This document shows, in pieces, positions 37,255 through 45,463 of a stretch of DNA of 64,000 nucleotides. Both the position numbers and the translations under genes were made by a program. The notes beneath the pieces are model-generated. The model was not told the DNA's origin. It ran no database searches and saw only the letters and a program-made list of their open reading frames with translations. Source of the DNA: CBDBFH01 sp965204775. Its GTDB lineage: Bacteria > Pseudomonadota > Alphaproteobacteria > JAPOUT01 > G958296285. Each line of letters opens with the position of its first letter. Within the stretch, counting starts at the first letter, position 1. The stretch is from positions 62,001 to 126,000 of the forward strand of contig CBDBFH010000028.1 in NCBI GenBank assembly GCA_965204775.1. The letters run 5' to 3'.

Positions 37255-39387
37255 TTAGGATTCCAGAAAGGAGCGCAGTTTGCGCGACCGGCTGGGGTGC
37301 TTGAGTTTGCGCAGGGCCTTGGCTTCGATCTGGCGGATTCGCTCGCGGGTCACCGAGAATTGCTGTCCGACTTCCTCCAGGGTGTGATCGGTGTTCATGC
37401 CCAGCCCGAAGCGCATGCGCAGCACGCGCTCTTCGCGCGGGGTGAGGCTGGAGAGGACGCGGGTCATGGTTTCGCGCAGGTTTGACTGAATCGCCGCATC
37501 GACCGGCAGGACGGTGTTCTTGTCCTCGACGAAGTCGCCCAGATTGCTGTCTTCCTCGTCGCCGACCGGGGTTTCCAGCGAGATCGGCTCTTTGGCGATT
37601 TTGAGGACTTTGCGGACTTTTTCCAGCGGCATGCCGAGTTTTTCGGCGAGTTCCTCCGGGGTCGGCTCGCGGCCCACTTCGTGGAGAATCTGGCGCGAGG
37701 TCCGGACGATTTTGTTGATCGTCTCAATCATGTGGACCGGGATTCGGATGGTGCGCGCCTGATCGGCGATGGAGCGGGTGATCGCCTGCCGGATCCACCA
37801 GGTCGCATAGGTCGAGAATTTGTATCCGCGCCGGTATTCGAATTTGTCGACGGCCTTCATCAGTCCGATATTGCCTTCCTGGATCAGGTCGAGGAATTGC
37901 AGTCCGCGATTGGTGTATTTCTTGGCGATGGAGATGACGAGGCGCAGATTGGCTTCGATCATTTCTTTTTTGGCGCGGCGGGCCTCCTTGTCGCCTTTCT
38001 GGACGGACTGGACGACGCGGCGGAATTCGGCGATGTCGACGCCGGTTTCCTCGGCGAGGGTTCGGATGTCGCCGCGCAGTTTTTTGACCTGGGGGCGCTC
38101 CTGGCGGGCGAATTGCCGCCAGGCGGGGTCGACGAGGCGTCCGACCTTGCGCAGCCAGTTGGGGTCGAGTTCGGCGCCGTGGTGGCGGGCGATGAAGGTG
38201 GCGCGGCGCACGCCGTGGCGGTCGGCGAGGCGAAAGATGCGCCCCTCAACCCCGACCAGCCGCCGGTTGATCGTGTAGAGCTGATCGACCAGCATTTTGA
38301 TCCGGGTGTTGTTGAGGGAGAGGTTCTTGACCTCTTCGACGATTGCGTTCCTGAGTTCTTTCATGCGCCTTTCCTGCCGGGGCGAGAGCGCACCGCCCTG
38401 CAATTTGAGCTGGAAGCGGGTCTCCTGGAGGCGGCGCAGGGGCCGGTAGAATTTGGTGATCCGGTCGAAGGCGGAGACGGCGTCCGGCTTGAGTTCGCTT
38501 TCCATGGCGGCGATGGAGGGGCTGGAGTCGTCGTCGCCCTCGTTATTCTCCTCGGAGGCGGGCGGCGCGCCATAGGAGGCCTCCAGGTCTATGACGTCGC
38601 GCAGGAGGATTTTGGCCTCGCGCAATTCGTCATACCAGATGCTGATCGCCTGAAAGGTGAGCGGGCTTTCGCACAGGGCCTCGATCATGGCCTCGCGCCC
38701 GGCCTCGATCCGCTTGGCGATGGCGATCTCGCCCTCGCGGGAGAGCAGATCGACGCTGCCCATCTCGCGCAGATAGAGGCGGACCGGATCGTCGGTCGAG
38801 CTGCCGGGCTCGGCGCGGGGGCTTTCGGAACTCTCTTTGGCGGGGGCGGCGGGGGCGGCGGGTTCGTCTTCGTCGCGGGCGCTGTTTTTTTCCTCGCCCT
38901 CCTCGCCTTCGATGATCGCCACCCCCAGATCGGAGAGCGCGGCCATTACGTCTTCGATCTGTTCGGAGTTGAACTCATCGGCGGAGAGGACTTTGTTGAG
39001 CCGGGCATAGGTGATATGGCCCTGCTTGCCGGCGGCGACGATCATGGCCTGCAAGGCGGCCTTGCGCGAGGCGTCGAGGACCGGGCTGTCGCCGCGCTTG
39101 CCGCCGGAAGCCTTGCCAGGCCGGGCGGCGGGCGCGGGGGCCGGGCGGCGGCTTTTTACGGCTTTCTCTTCCGGTTTCGTGCGGGCCGCCGGGCGGCTCA
39201 CCGCCGGGCGAGGCGCCTTTTTCTTTGCGGCGGCCAGCCGTTGCGCGCCGGATTCGCTGGCCGGAGCCTTGCGGGCCGAGGCTTTGGCCCGCGCCGGACT
39301 CTTCCGCCGGGCGGCGGGCGGTTTTGCCGGTTTGGCTTGTTTGGCCGGTTTGGCCGGTTTAGCTTGTTTGGCCGATTTCGACGCCAT
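37255..39387 (-). CDS. rpoD: primary sigma factor RpoD with basic AKP-rich N-terminal extension
   Basis: Housekeeping sigma-70. Region 1.1 begins near residue 105 (AAGKQGHITYARLNKVL), region 1.2 includes DPVRLYLREMG, region 2 has RLVISIAKKYTNRGLQFLDLIQEGNIGLMKAVDKFEYRRGYKFSTYATWWIRQAI, region 3 VRTSRQILHEVGREPT, and region 4.2 LEEVGQQFSVTRERIRQIEAKALRKL. The first about 100 residues are unusual: a Lys/Ala/Pro-rich, histone-H1-like stretch with repeated AKP and KQAKP units. Length of 710 aa is longer than most alphaproteobacterial RpoD for that reason. The start at 39387 gives MASKSAKQ. Confidence 0.95.
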   Translation of the reverse strand: MASKSAKQAKPAKPAKQAKPAKPPAARRKSPARAKASARKAPASESGAQRLAAAKKKAPRPAVSRPAARTKPEEKAVKSRRPAPAPAARPGKASGGKRGDSPVLDASRKAALQAMIVAAGKQGHITYARLNKVLSADEFNSEQIEDVMAALSDLGVAIIEGEEGEEKNSARDEDEPAAPAAPAKESSESPRAEPGSSTDDPVRLYLREMGSVDLLSREGEIAIAKRIEAGREAMIEALCESPLTFQAISIWYDELREAKILLRDVIDLEASYGAPPASEENNEGDDDSSPSIAAMESELKPDAVSAFDRITKFYRPLRRLQETRFQLKLQGGALSPRQERRMKELRNAIVEEVKNLSLNNTRIKMLVDQLYTINRRLVGVEGRIFRLADRHGVRRATFIARHHGAELDPNWLRKVGRLVDPAWRQFARQERPQVKKLRGDIRTLAEETGVDIAEFRRVVQSVQKGDKEARRAKKEMIEANLRLVISIAKKYTNRGLQFLDLIQEGNIGLMKAVDKFEYRRGYKFSTYATWWIRQAITRSIADQARTIRIPVHMIETINKIVRTSRQILHEVGREPTPEELAEKLGMPLEKVRKVLKIAKEPISLETPVGDEEDSNLGDFVEDKNTVLPVDAAIQSNLRETMTRVLSSLTPREERVLRMRFGLGMNTDHTLEEVGQQFSVTRERIRQIEAKALRKLKHPSRSRKLRSFLES

Positions 39388-39436
39388 CCTTAACCCCGCA
39401 TGGAACCCCGTGCTGCGCCCCCGCACCCCGGCCCCA

Positions 39437-39466
39437 CCTATGGCCCTGCCCGGCGCTGTCTGTCAA
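39437..39466 (-). promoter_or_regulatory. candidate rpoD promoter
   Basis: TTGACA on the - strand at 39466-39461, an 18-base spacer, then CATAGG at 39442-39437. The -35 is perfect, the -10 is weak. Transcription would start about 40 bases before the rpoD start codon. Confidence 0.35.
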
Positions 39467-39559
39467 GCGCGGGGTGATTGATTTTGCGGCGGGGTTTTTC
39501 TAGCCTCTTTTGCGTAGATTGTTTGCTTCCCCCCTCCATTCAAGCCGGTTGCGCCAAAA

Positions 39560-39988
39560 ATGAACGCCCTGCCCCCCGTCTTCCGGCTTTCCGCCCTGCT
39601 TGCCGCCGCTCTTGTTCTGGGCGGCTGCTCGGTGGCGGCGGCGCTTCAGCGTCCGCCCGATCTGACCGTCCTCAAGGTCGGGGCGGGGCGGGCGCAAGTC
39701 GAGGCGCAATTGGGGCCGCCGGTCTCGCGCGCGCTCACCCGCCCGGGCGTGGTGGTCGACATTTACGAATACCGCTTCAATGAGAATCCCAGCATTCTGC
39801 GCGCCTTGGGCAACAGCCTGAAGGGGATTGTGACGCTGGGCATATCGGAGTGGACGGCGGAGAGCGCCCGCTCTGAGATCACCGTCGTCGAGCGTCTGCA
39901 GGTCACCTATGACGACCAGGATCAGGTCACCGAGATCCGCCAGCTCGACACATTTGGCGACCGCCTCTACCGGGAACAGAAGAAATAG
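39560..39988 (+). CDS. lipoprotein of the SmpA/BamE-like kind, function unknown
   Basis: A 142-residue exported lipoprotein: signal peptide and lipobox LGGC with Cys23. The mature part resembles small BamE-fold lipoproteins (VLKVGAGRAQVEAQLGPPVSRA, then VYEYRF-like strand VVDIYEYRFN and later strands LQVTYDDQDQVTEIRQL). It is divergent from rpoD and convergent with dnaG, leaving 5 bases before the dnaG stop. It is not BamE itself by any clear signature. Envelope role inferred only from the fold pattern. Confidence 0.7.
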   Translation: MNALPPVFRLSALLAAALVLGGCSVAAALQRPPDLTVLKVGAGRAQVEAQLGPPVSRALTRPGVVVDIYEYRFNENPSILRALGNSLKGIVTLGISEWTAESARSEITVVERLQVTYDDQDQVTEIRQLDTFGDRLYREQKK

Positions 39989-39993
39989 CCGGA

Positions 39994-41931
39994 TCAGGCG
40001 GCGGCGCTGTCCGGGCTGTCCGGGGGGCGCGGCGTGAAGAGTGCGCTCCAGTCGGGCGCGTCTTCGGGATTTTCTTCGATTCGCCGCGCGGCTTCGGCGG
40101 CCAGTTCAGCCGCCGCCTCGTGGAGGCGGAGGCGCTCGCTCTCGACGGCGTGATGGAGATTGGAAAATCGGGTGTGATTGTCCTCATTGAGTTCGGCGGC
40201 GTAATCGGCGTGTGCGGCCTTTCGCTCTTCGACGAGGGCGCGCCAGTTCTGGACGCGGAGGAGATGGTCGAGGCAGCGGGCGAGGAAATCGGGGTCGCCG
40301 ACGAGGCGGGCGAGGGGGAATTGGCTGAAATAGGGGGCGGGGCCGGTCTCGCGGCCTCGAATGCCCTGGAGGAGATGCTGGAAGCGGTCCTCGACCTGCT
40401 CATGGAAGGCGAGGCGGGCGGGATCATCTGCGGCCTGATCGAGGATTCGGAGCAATTCGTCGCGCAGGGCGCTGTGAGCCTGGCTGGCGAACCAGAGGCG
40501 CTCGATTCCCTCGCGCCGCTGGGCGAAGAGGTCGGGATGGGCGGCGAGGATGGCAAGGAGAAGCCGCTCATGGGCGCTGTCGCCATCCGGGGGCGTGCGG
40601 GGTGCGGCGGGTTGAGGGCCGCGGCGGCGGTCGCGGGAGCCGCCGGGGGCAAAGCGGTCGGCGCGCCAGAAGAGGTCTTCGATTCGGGCGCGCAGGGTCT
40701 GGCGGTAATAGCGGGCGAGATTGGGGTCGCGGATGGAGCCGGCCAGCTGGTCAAGGCGGGCGGCAAGCGCGGCGCGCTGTTCGGGGGTGTCGGCGGGAGC
40801 GCGGGCTGTTTGATTCAGATAGAGGGCGTCGATCAGGGGCAGCGCATCTTCGATTGCGGCGTTGAGCGCCTCGAGTCCGCGCTCGCGGATCAGGTCGTCG
40901 GGGTCGCGGCCTTCGGGCAGGGCGGCGAAGCGCAGCGAGCAGCCGGGGCGCAGGACAGGCAGGGCGCGCTCCATGAGGCGGGCGGCGGCGCGCCGTCCGG
41001 CTTCGTCGCCGTCCAGACAGACGACCGGCTCCGGGGCCAGACGCCAGAGCAGCTGGATTTGCCGCTCGGTGAGGGCGGTGCCCAGTCCGGCGACGCAATG
41101 GGCGAGGCCTTTGCCGTGGAGGGCGAGGGCGTCCATATAGCCTTCGACGACGATCAGGTTGCCGGACTGGAGGGCGGCGGGCCGGGCGGAGGCGAGGGCG
41201 TAGAGATTGTCGCCTTTTTTGAAGAGCGGGGTTTCGGGGGAGTTGAGGTATTTGGCGGTCTGGCTTTTGTCCATCGCCCGGCCTCCGAAGGCGATCACGG
41301 CGCCTTTGGCGTCGGTGATCGGGAAGATGATGCGGTTGCGGAAGCGGTCATAGGTCTGGCCGCCGTCCTGGGGTGCGATGAGGAGTCCGGCTTCGAGGAT
41401 GCGCTCTTCGGCGAGGCCCTGGGCGCGCAGGAAGGTTTTGAGGCCGGTGCGGGCGGGGGGGGCGAAGCCGAGCTGGAATTTCCGGATGAGTTCGGGGTCG
41501 AGGCCGCGCCGGGTGAGATAGGCGCGGGCGGGTTTTCCGGCGGGGGCGTCGAGCCGCTGGCGGAAATACTGGACGGCGAGGCTGTGGGCCTGCAAGAGGC
41601 CTTCGCGCAGTCTGGCGCGTTCCGGGGAGGCTTGGCGCAAGGAGGGCATAGTGAGTCCGGCCTGGCGGGCCAGCTGCTCGACGGCTTCCAGAAAGGGGAT
41701 TTTGCGGGTTTCGGTCAGGAAAGAGATGATGTCGCCGTGCTTTCCGCTTGAGAAGCAATGCCAGAAGCCCTTCTGGTCGTTGATGGTGAAGGAGGGGGTT
41801 TTTTCGCGGGTGAAGGGAGACAGGCCGACCCATTCGCGTCCCTGCCTTTTGAGGCGCATGTGTTTTCCGGCCACTTCGGAGACGGACAGGCGGCTTTTGA
41901 GTTCCTCGACGAAATGCTTGAGATCGGACAT
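39994..41931 (-). CDS. dnaG: DNA primase DnaG
   Basis: Synthesises RNA primers for replication. N-terminal zinc-ribbon region (GLSPFTREKTPSF and FWHCFSSGKHGD), then the RNA polymerase domain (YLTRRGLDPELIRKFQLGFAP, FPITDAKGAVIAFGGRAMD), TOPRIM core (LIVVEGYMDALAL, GTALTERQIQLLWRL, VVCLDGDEAGRRAA) and a C-terminal helicase-binding domain. At 645 aa it is full length. Three of the four expected zinc ligands are replaced (Ser38, Thr41, Ser62; only Cys59 remains). Downstream on the same strand is rpoD, in the usual alphaproteobacterial order yqeY-dnaG-rpoD, here with a lipoprotein gene inserted on the other strand. Confidence 0.95.
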   Translation of the reverse strand: MSDLKHFVEELKSRLSVSEVAGKHMRLKRQGREWVGLSPFTREKTPSFTINDQKGFWHCFSSGKHGDIISFLTETRKIPFLEAVEQLARQAGLTMPSLRQASPERARLREGLLQAHSLAVQYFRQRLDAPAGKPARAYLTRRGLDPELIRKFQLGFAPPARTGLKTFLRAQGLAEERILEAGLLIAPQDGGQTYDRFRNRIIFPITDAKGAVIAFGGRAMDKSQTAKYLNSPETPLFKKGDNLYALASARPAALQSGNLIVVEGYMDALALHGKGLAHCVAGLGTALTERQIQLLWRLAPEPVVCLDGDEAGRRAAARLMERALPVLRPGCSLRFAALPEGRDPDDLIRERGLEALNAAIEDALPLIDALYLNQTARAPADTPEQRAALAARLDQLAGSIRDPNLARYYRQTLRARIEDLFWRADRFAPGGSRDRRRGPQPAAPRTPPDGDSAHERLLLAILAAHPDLFAQRREGIERLWFASQAHSALRDELLRILDQAADDPARLAFHEQVEDRFQHLLQGIRGRETGPAPYFSQFPLARLVGDPDFLARCLDHLLRVQNWRALVEERKAAHADYAAELNEDNHTRFSNLHHAVESERLRLHEAAAELAAEAARRIEENPEDAPDWSALFTPRPPDSPDSAAA

Positions 41932-41982
41932 GAGAGCGGGGAGGTGCGGCGGGCGGGGGTTGGGGGTTTTGGGCCTTTTATT

Positions 41983-42447
41983 TTAGGGGGACCGGCCCAG
42001 AATCTCGCGCAGTTTTTTACCGGCCTGGGCGAAGTCGATCTGGCGGGGGTGGCGGCTTTTGAGGGTCCGCATGACGCGGCCCATATCTTTGAGTCCTTTG
42101 GCGTCCAGTTCGCCGACAAGGGCGCGGCAGACCTCCAGGGTTTCTTCCTCGGAGAACTGGCGGGGCAGGAAGGCGGCGATGACGTCGCGCTCTTCGCTTT
42201 CCTGCCGGACGAGGTCGTCGCGTCCGGCGCGGTCGTAATCTTCGATGGCCTCGCTTCTCTGGCGCATCATTTTGGCGAGGATATCGAGGATTTCGCCCTC
42301 ATCGGGCGGGGGCGCGCCCTCGCCGCGCCGGGCGATTTCGCGGTCGGTGATGGCGGCGCGGATCAGGCGCAGGGTGGCGATTCGGCGCTTGTCGCGGGCC
42401 TTGAGCGCCTGTTTGAATTCTTTTTCGATTCTGTCGCGCAGAGGCAT
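41983..42447 (-). CDS. yqeY: GatB/YqeY domain protein
   Basis: A 154-residue YqeY-family protein, related to the tRNA-binding tail domain of the amidotransferase subunit GatB. Typical features: N-terminal RDRIEKEFKQALKARDKRRIATLRLIRAAI, RQRSEAIEDYDRAGRDDLVRQESEE, the IAAFLPRQFSEEE block, and the C-terminal DMGRVMRTLKSRH...DFAQAGKKLREIL. The start at 42447 fits the family; the longer frame upstream is a shadow of carA. It lies upstream of dnaG on the same strand and diverges from carA. Confidence 0.9.
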   Translation of the reverse strand: MPLRDRIEKEFKQALKARDKRRIATLRLIRAAITDREIARRGEGAPPPDEGEILDILAKMMRQRSEAIEDYDRAGRDDLVRQESEERDVIAAFLPRQFSEEETLEVCRALVGELDAKGLKDMGRVMRTLKSRHPRQIDFAQAGKKLREILGRSP

Positions 42448-42514
42448 GGGTCTGATGTGCGGCGCGGCGGTGCAGAATGCGCGCCGCCCCTCCTTGCCGG
42501 TCCAGCCGGGGCCG

Positions 42515-42543
42515 ACGCTAGCCCAGGCGGGCGGGGAAGGCAA
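42515..42543 (-). promoter_or_regulatory. candidate yqeY promoter
   Basis: On the - strand TTGCCT (42543-42538), a 17-base spacer and TAGCGT (42520-42515). The -10 lies in GCTAGCGTC, the mirror of the carA -10. Confidence 0.45.
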
Positions 42544-42550
42544 ATGGCGC

Positions 42551-42579
42551 TTGACCTGCCGGGGAGCGGGAGCTAGCGT
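42551..42579 (+). promoter_or_regulatory. candidate carA promoter
   Basis: TTGACC at 42551-42556, a 17-base spacer, and TAGCGT at 42574-42579. The -10 is part of GCTAGCGTC (42572-42580), an exact inverted copy of GACGCTAGC at 42514-42522. The predicted start of transcription, near 42586, leaves a very short leader before the GTG at 42598. Confidence 0.45.
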
Positions 42580-42597
42580 CCGGGGCGGGCGCAGGTT

Positions 42598-43812
42598 GTG
42601 CTGGAGACGGCGGGCGAGGCGGGCGAGGTGAGTGGCGCGAAGAGAAAGCAGGGTCCGACCGGTCTTCTGGTTTTGGAGGACGGATCGGTGTTTGCGGGCC
42701 GCGGCTATGGGGCCGCCGGGGTTGCGGCGGGGGAGATCTGCTTCAACACCGCGATGACCGGCTATCAGGAGATTTTGACCGATCCGTCTTATGCGGGTCA
42801 GATCATTGTCTTTACGTTTCCGCATATCGGCAATGTGGGGGTGAATGAAGCGGATCTGGAGCGGGCGAGTCCGGCGCGGGGGCCGGATGTGCGCGGACTG
42901 GTGACGCGGGAGGTTCCGGGCGCCCCCTCGAATTGGCGTGCGCAGGGGAGTCTGCCGGACTGGCTGGCGGCGCGGGGTCTGGCCGGGGTCGGGGGGGTGG
43001 ACACGCGGGCGCTGACCCGGCGCATTCGCGAGGGCGGGATGGTGCGCGCCGCGCTGGGCCATGACCCGGCGGGGCGGCTGGCCGCAGATGAGCTGCATGA
43101 GCGGGCGCTGGCTTGCCCGCCGATGGCGGGTCTGGAACTGGCCGCGCGCAGTTCATGCGCGGCCGGCTATGACTGGCGCGCGGGGCCGCATCAATGGAAG
43201 CGCGCACAGAAGGGGGCGCAGGCGGGCGCGGCGAATGAGGGGAGTTTGCATGTTGCGGCGCTGGATTACGGGATCAAGCAGAATATTTTGCGTCTTCTGG
43301 CGGGGGCGGGCTGCCGGGTGACGGTGTTTCCGGCGCGCACGGGAGCGGAGGAGATTTTGGCGAGCCGCCCGGACGGGATTTTTCTCTCCAATGGCCCGGG
43401 CGATCCGGCGGCGAGCGCGGGCTATGCGGGGGAGACGATTCGGGCGCTGGCCGGAAGCGGCCTGCCCCTTTTCGGGATTTGTCTGGGCCATCAGGTTCTG
43501 GCGCTGGCGCTGGGCGCGCGCACCGAGAAGATGGGCCAGGGTCATCATGGGGCCAATCATCCGGTTCAGGAGCTGGCGACGGGCAAGGTTGAGATTGTCT
43601 CGATGAATCACGGCTTCACGGTTTCGCGCCAAGGCCTGCCCGCCGCGCTGGAGGAGACGCATGTCAGCCTGTTTGACGGGACGAATTGCGGTTTGCGCCA
43701 CCGGAGGCTGCCGGTTTTTTCGGTTCAGTTTCACCCGGAGGCTTCGCCCGGGCCGGAGGATACGCATGGTCTGTTTGCGCGCTTTGCCGGGATGATGGAG
43801 CGGGGCGGATGA
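42598..43812 (+). CDS. carA: carbamoyl-phosphate synthase small subunit CarA
   Basis: Glutaminase subunit supplying ammonia to CarB for arginine and pyrimidine synthesis. N-terminal block CFNTAMTGYQEILTDPSYAGQI, then GIKQNILRLL and the class I amidotransferase domain with FLSNGPGDP, nucleophile Cys in GICLGHQ and His/Glu in FSVQFHPEA. Length is normal. The track start is a GTG; another GTG at 42628 is also possible. The stop overlaps the next gene by four bases. carB is not adjacent but 1.65 kb downstream, separated by three small genes. Confidence 0.94.
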   Translation: MLETAGEAGEVSGAKRKQGPTGLLVLEDGSVFAGRGYGAAGVAAGEICFNTAMTGYQEILTDPSYAGQIIVFTFPHIGNVGVNEADLERASPARGPDVRGLVTREVPGAPSNWRAQGSLPDWLAARGLAGVGGVDTRALTRRIREGGMVRAALGHDPAGRLAADELHERALACPPMAGLELAARSSCAAGYDWRAGPHQWKRAQKGAQAGAANEGSLHVAALDYGIKQNILRLLAGAGCRVTVFPARTGAEEILASRPDGIFLSNGPGDPAASAGYAGETIRALAGSGLPLFGICLGHQVLALALGARTEKMGQGHHGANHPVQELATGKVEIVSMNHGFTVSRQGLPAALEETHVSLFDGTNCGLRHRRLPVFSVQFHPEASPGPEDTHGLFARFAGMMERGG

Positions 43813-44642
43813 GTTCGCAGCGGCGGGTCTGGGCGGTTTGCGCCGGGGTCTATCTGGCGGCTTTGCTGGCCGGGCTGGCGGTGGGCTGGCTGGCCTGGGA
43901 GCTGGAGCCGCTGTGGATGATTTTGGCCGCCGATCTGGCGGCGACGCTGGTGGTTTTTGTGTTTTCCCGGATATTCGGCAATACCAGCCTCTATGACCCC
44001 TATTGGAGTCTTGCGCCGCCGGTGATTGTGCTGGCCTGGCTGCTACATCCGGAAGCGCCGGGGGAGTGGCTTCGCGGGGGGGTGATTCTGTTTCTGGTGA
44101 GTCTGTGGTCGGCCCGGCTGACCTGGAATTGCCTGCGGCGCTGGAAGAGTCTGGATCAGGAAGACTGGCGCTATGTGCTGTTGAAGGAGCGTTTTGGGGG
44201 CGGGGCGGCTTCCTTTGCGGTTGATCTTGCAGCCTTGCACCTTTTGCCGACGTTGTTTGTCTGGCTGGCGCTGACGCCGGTCTGGGCGGCGGTGATGCGG
44301 GCGGAGGCGGGTCTGGGGGTTCTGGACATTCTGGCGGCGCTGGTGACGTTTGGGGCGATTGGGCTGGAGCATGTGGCGGACCAGCAATTGTGGCGCTTCC
44401 GCCGGGGCGCAGGACAGGCGGGCAGGAGGTGCCGGGAGGGACTTTGGCGCTATCTGCGCTACCCGAATTATGCAGGTGAGCAGCTATTCTGGTGCGGTTT
44501 GTTTCTTTTTTGCCTTGCGGGCGCGCCCGGCTGGTGGGTGACGATCATTGGTCCGGCGGCGATGGTGGGTCTGTTTCAGTTTGGCTCGATTCCGTTGATG
44601 AAGACGCGCTTGCGCGAGAGGGGCCGGGACACCATATCATAA
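43809..44642 (+). CDS. DUF1295 membrane protein (steroid 5-alpha-reductase-like)
   Basis: A 277-residue polytopic membrane protein with about seven hydrophobic segments. The family motif GNTSLYDPYWSLAPPVIV is near residue 60 and the C-terminal REGLWRYLRYPNYAGEQLFWCGLFLF block is typical of the DUF1295/isoprenylcysteine-methyltransferase and reductase superfamily, whose better-known members reduce steroids or methylate prenyl-cysteine. Substrate unknown. The ATG overlaps the carA stop (ATGA). The start upstream at 43686 is the carA shadow. Confidence 0.83.
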   Translation: MSSQRRVWAVCAGVYLAALLAGLAVGWLAWELEPLWMILAADLAATLVVFVFSRIFGNTSLYDPYWSLAPPVIVLAWLLHPEAPGEWLRGGVILFLVSLWSARLTWNCLRRWKSLDQEDWRYVLLKERFGGGAASFAVDLAALHLLPTLFVWLALTPVWAAVMRAEAGLGVLDILAALVTFGAIGLEHVADQQLWRFRRGAGQAGRRCREGLWRYLRYPNYAGEQLFWCGLFLFCLAGAPGWWVTIIGPAAMVGLFQFGSIPLMKTRLRERGRDTIS

Positions 44643-44670
44643 TTGTAAGAAGACAGAGGAGGATGGTCCC

Positions 44671-44892
44671 ATGTCCGCACTGACTGAATTTCACGGCTGG
44701 CTGGATACGAAGGCGGCCAAACTGCACTGGTATGACATCGGCGCGATCAAAATATCGGTTATGGCCCTTGCCCTGCTGATTGCGAAATGGTGGCCGGCGG
44801 CGACTTCGCTGAGCTGGGGCTGGTATGCGGCGGTGTGTTTGCTGGTGTCGGTTCCGCCGTTCTGGCGGGCTTATCTGTCGCCGGGGCGCTGA
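44671..44892 (+). CDS. small two-helix membrane protein, function unknown
   Basis: A 73-residue protein preceded by GAGGAGG eight bases before the ATG, which argues for real translation. Two hydrophobic stretches (about residues 24-40 and 48-66) joined by WPAATSLSWGWY suggest a membrane protein. I recognise no family. It lies 28 bases after the DUF1295 gene and its end overlaps the convergent gene by 22 bases. Confidence 0.6.
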   Translation: MSALTEFHGWLDTKAAKLHWYDIGAIKISVMALALLIAKWWPAATSLSWGWYAAVCLLVSVPPFWRAYLSPGR

Positions 44893-45341
44893 AGGCCCTG
44901 GCGGCTTTCCAGAGCCTTGATTCGCTCTTCGGTCAAGACCAGGCGGCAGTTTTGCGCCGCCATGTAGCTGCCGGTGCCGCCATAGAGTTCTTCTTTGACG
45001 GCGGCGCACATGGCTTGGCGGTAGCGGCGGAAGGCGCGGGCGGCGGCGGCGAGTTTTTCTGCGGCCTGACTTCCCGAGGTTTCAGCGTCGAGAGCCGCGC
45101 CGCGCCGGGCGGCGGCCTTCTCGGCCTGGCGCAGGCGGGCCTCGCTGCGCTCGAAGGCCCGGCTGAGGCACCGGGAGACGGCGGGGCGGGGGCTATGGGT
45201 TTTATAGCAGTCCTCCCAGATGCTCCCTGCGCCGTGCCAGAGCGAGCCATAAGGCCCCCTGCCCTCTTCGGCGCGGGCGGCGGTGGCGAGGGCGGCGAGC
45301 AGGGCGAGGGCGACAGGACCGATTCGGGCAAAATCTGTCAT
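44871..45341 (-). CDS. LprI-like (DUF1311) periplasmic protein
   Basis: A 156-residue secreted protein with a signal peptide ending near AARA/EE. The mature part carries the LprI/DUF1311 pattern: cysteines in EDCYKT and SRCLSRAFERSEARL, then FRRYRQAMCAAVKEELYGGTGSYMAAQNCRLVLTEERIKAL. Members with this domain are often lysozyme-inhibitor-like or of unknown use. It diverges from carB across 122 bases and overlaps the end of the small membrane gene. Confidence 0.78.
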   Translation of the reverse strand: MTDFARIGPVALALLAALATAARAEEGRGPYGSLWHGAGSIWEDCYKTHSPRPAVSRCLSRAFERSEARLRQAEKAAARRGAALDAETSGSQAAEKLAAAARAFRRYRQAMCAAVKEELYGGTGSYMAAQNCRLVLTEERIKALESRQGLQRPGDR

Positions 45342-45400
45342 TGCGCCTGATCGTTGCCGGGGGGAGGCAGGCTGTCAAGTGCGGGTGCGGGGGGAAGCGA

Positions 45401-45429
45401 TTGCCGGGCAAGGCCGGTCTGTCTATAAG
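45401..45429 (+). promoter_or_regulatory. candidate carB promoter
   Basis: TTGCCG at 45401-45406, a 17-base spacer, and TATAAG at 45424-45429. Predicted transcription start near 45436, 28 bases before the start codon. This implies that carB is not dependent on the carA transcript. Confidence 0.5.
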
Positions 45430-45463
45430 CGGGTCAGGCGTTTTTTTCTCCCGGATTTCCTCC

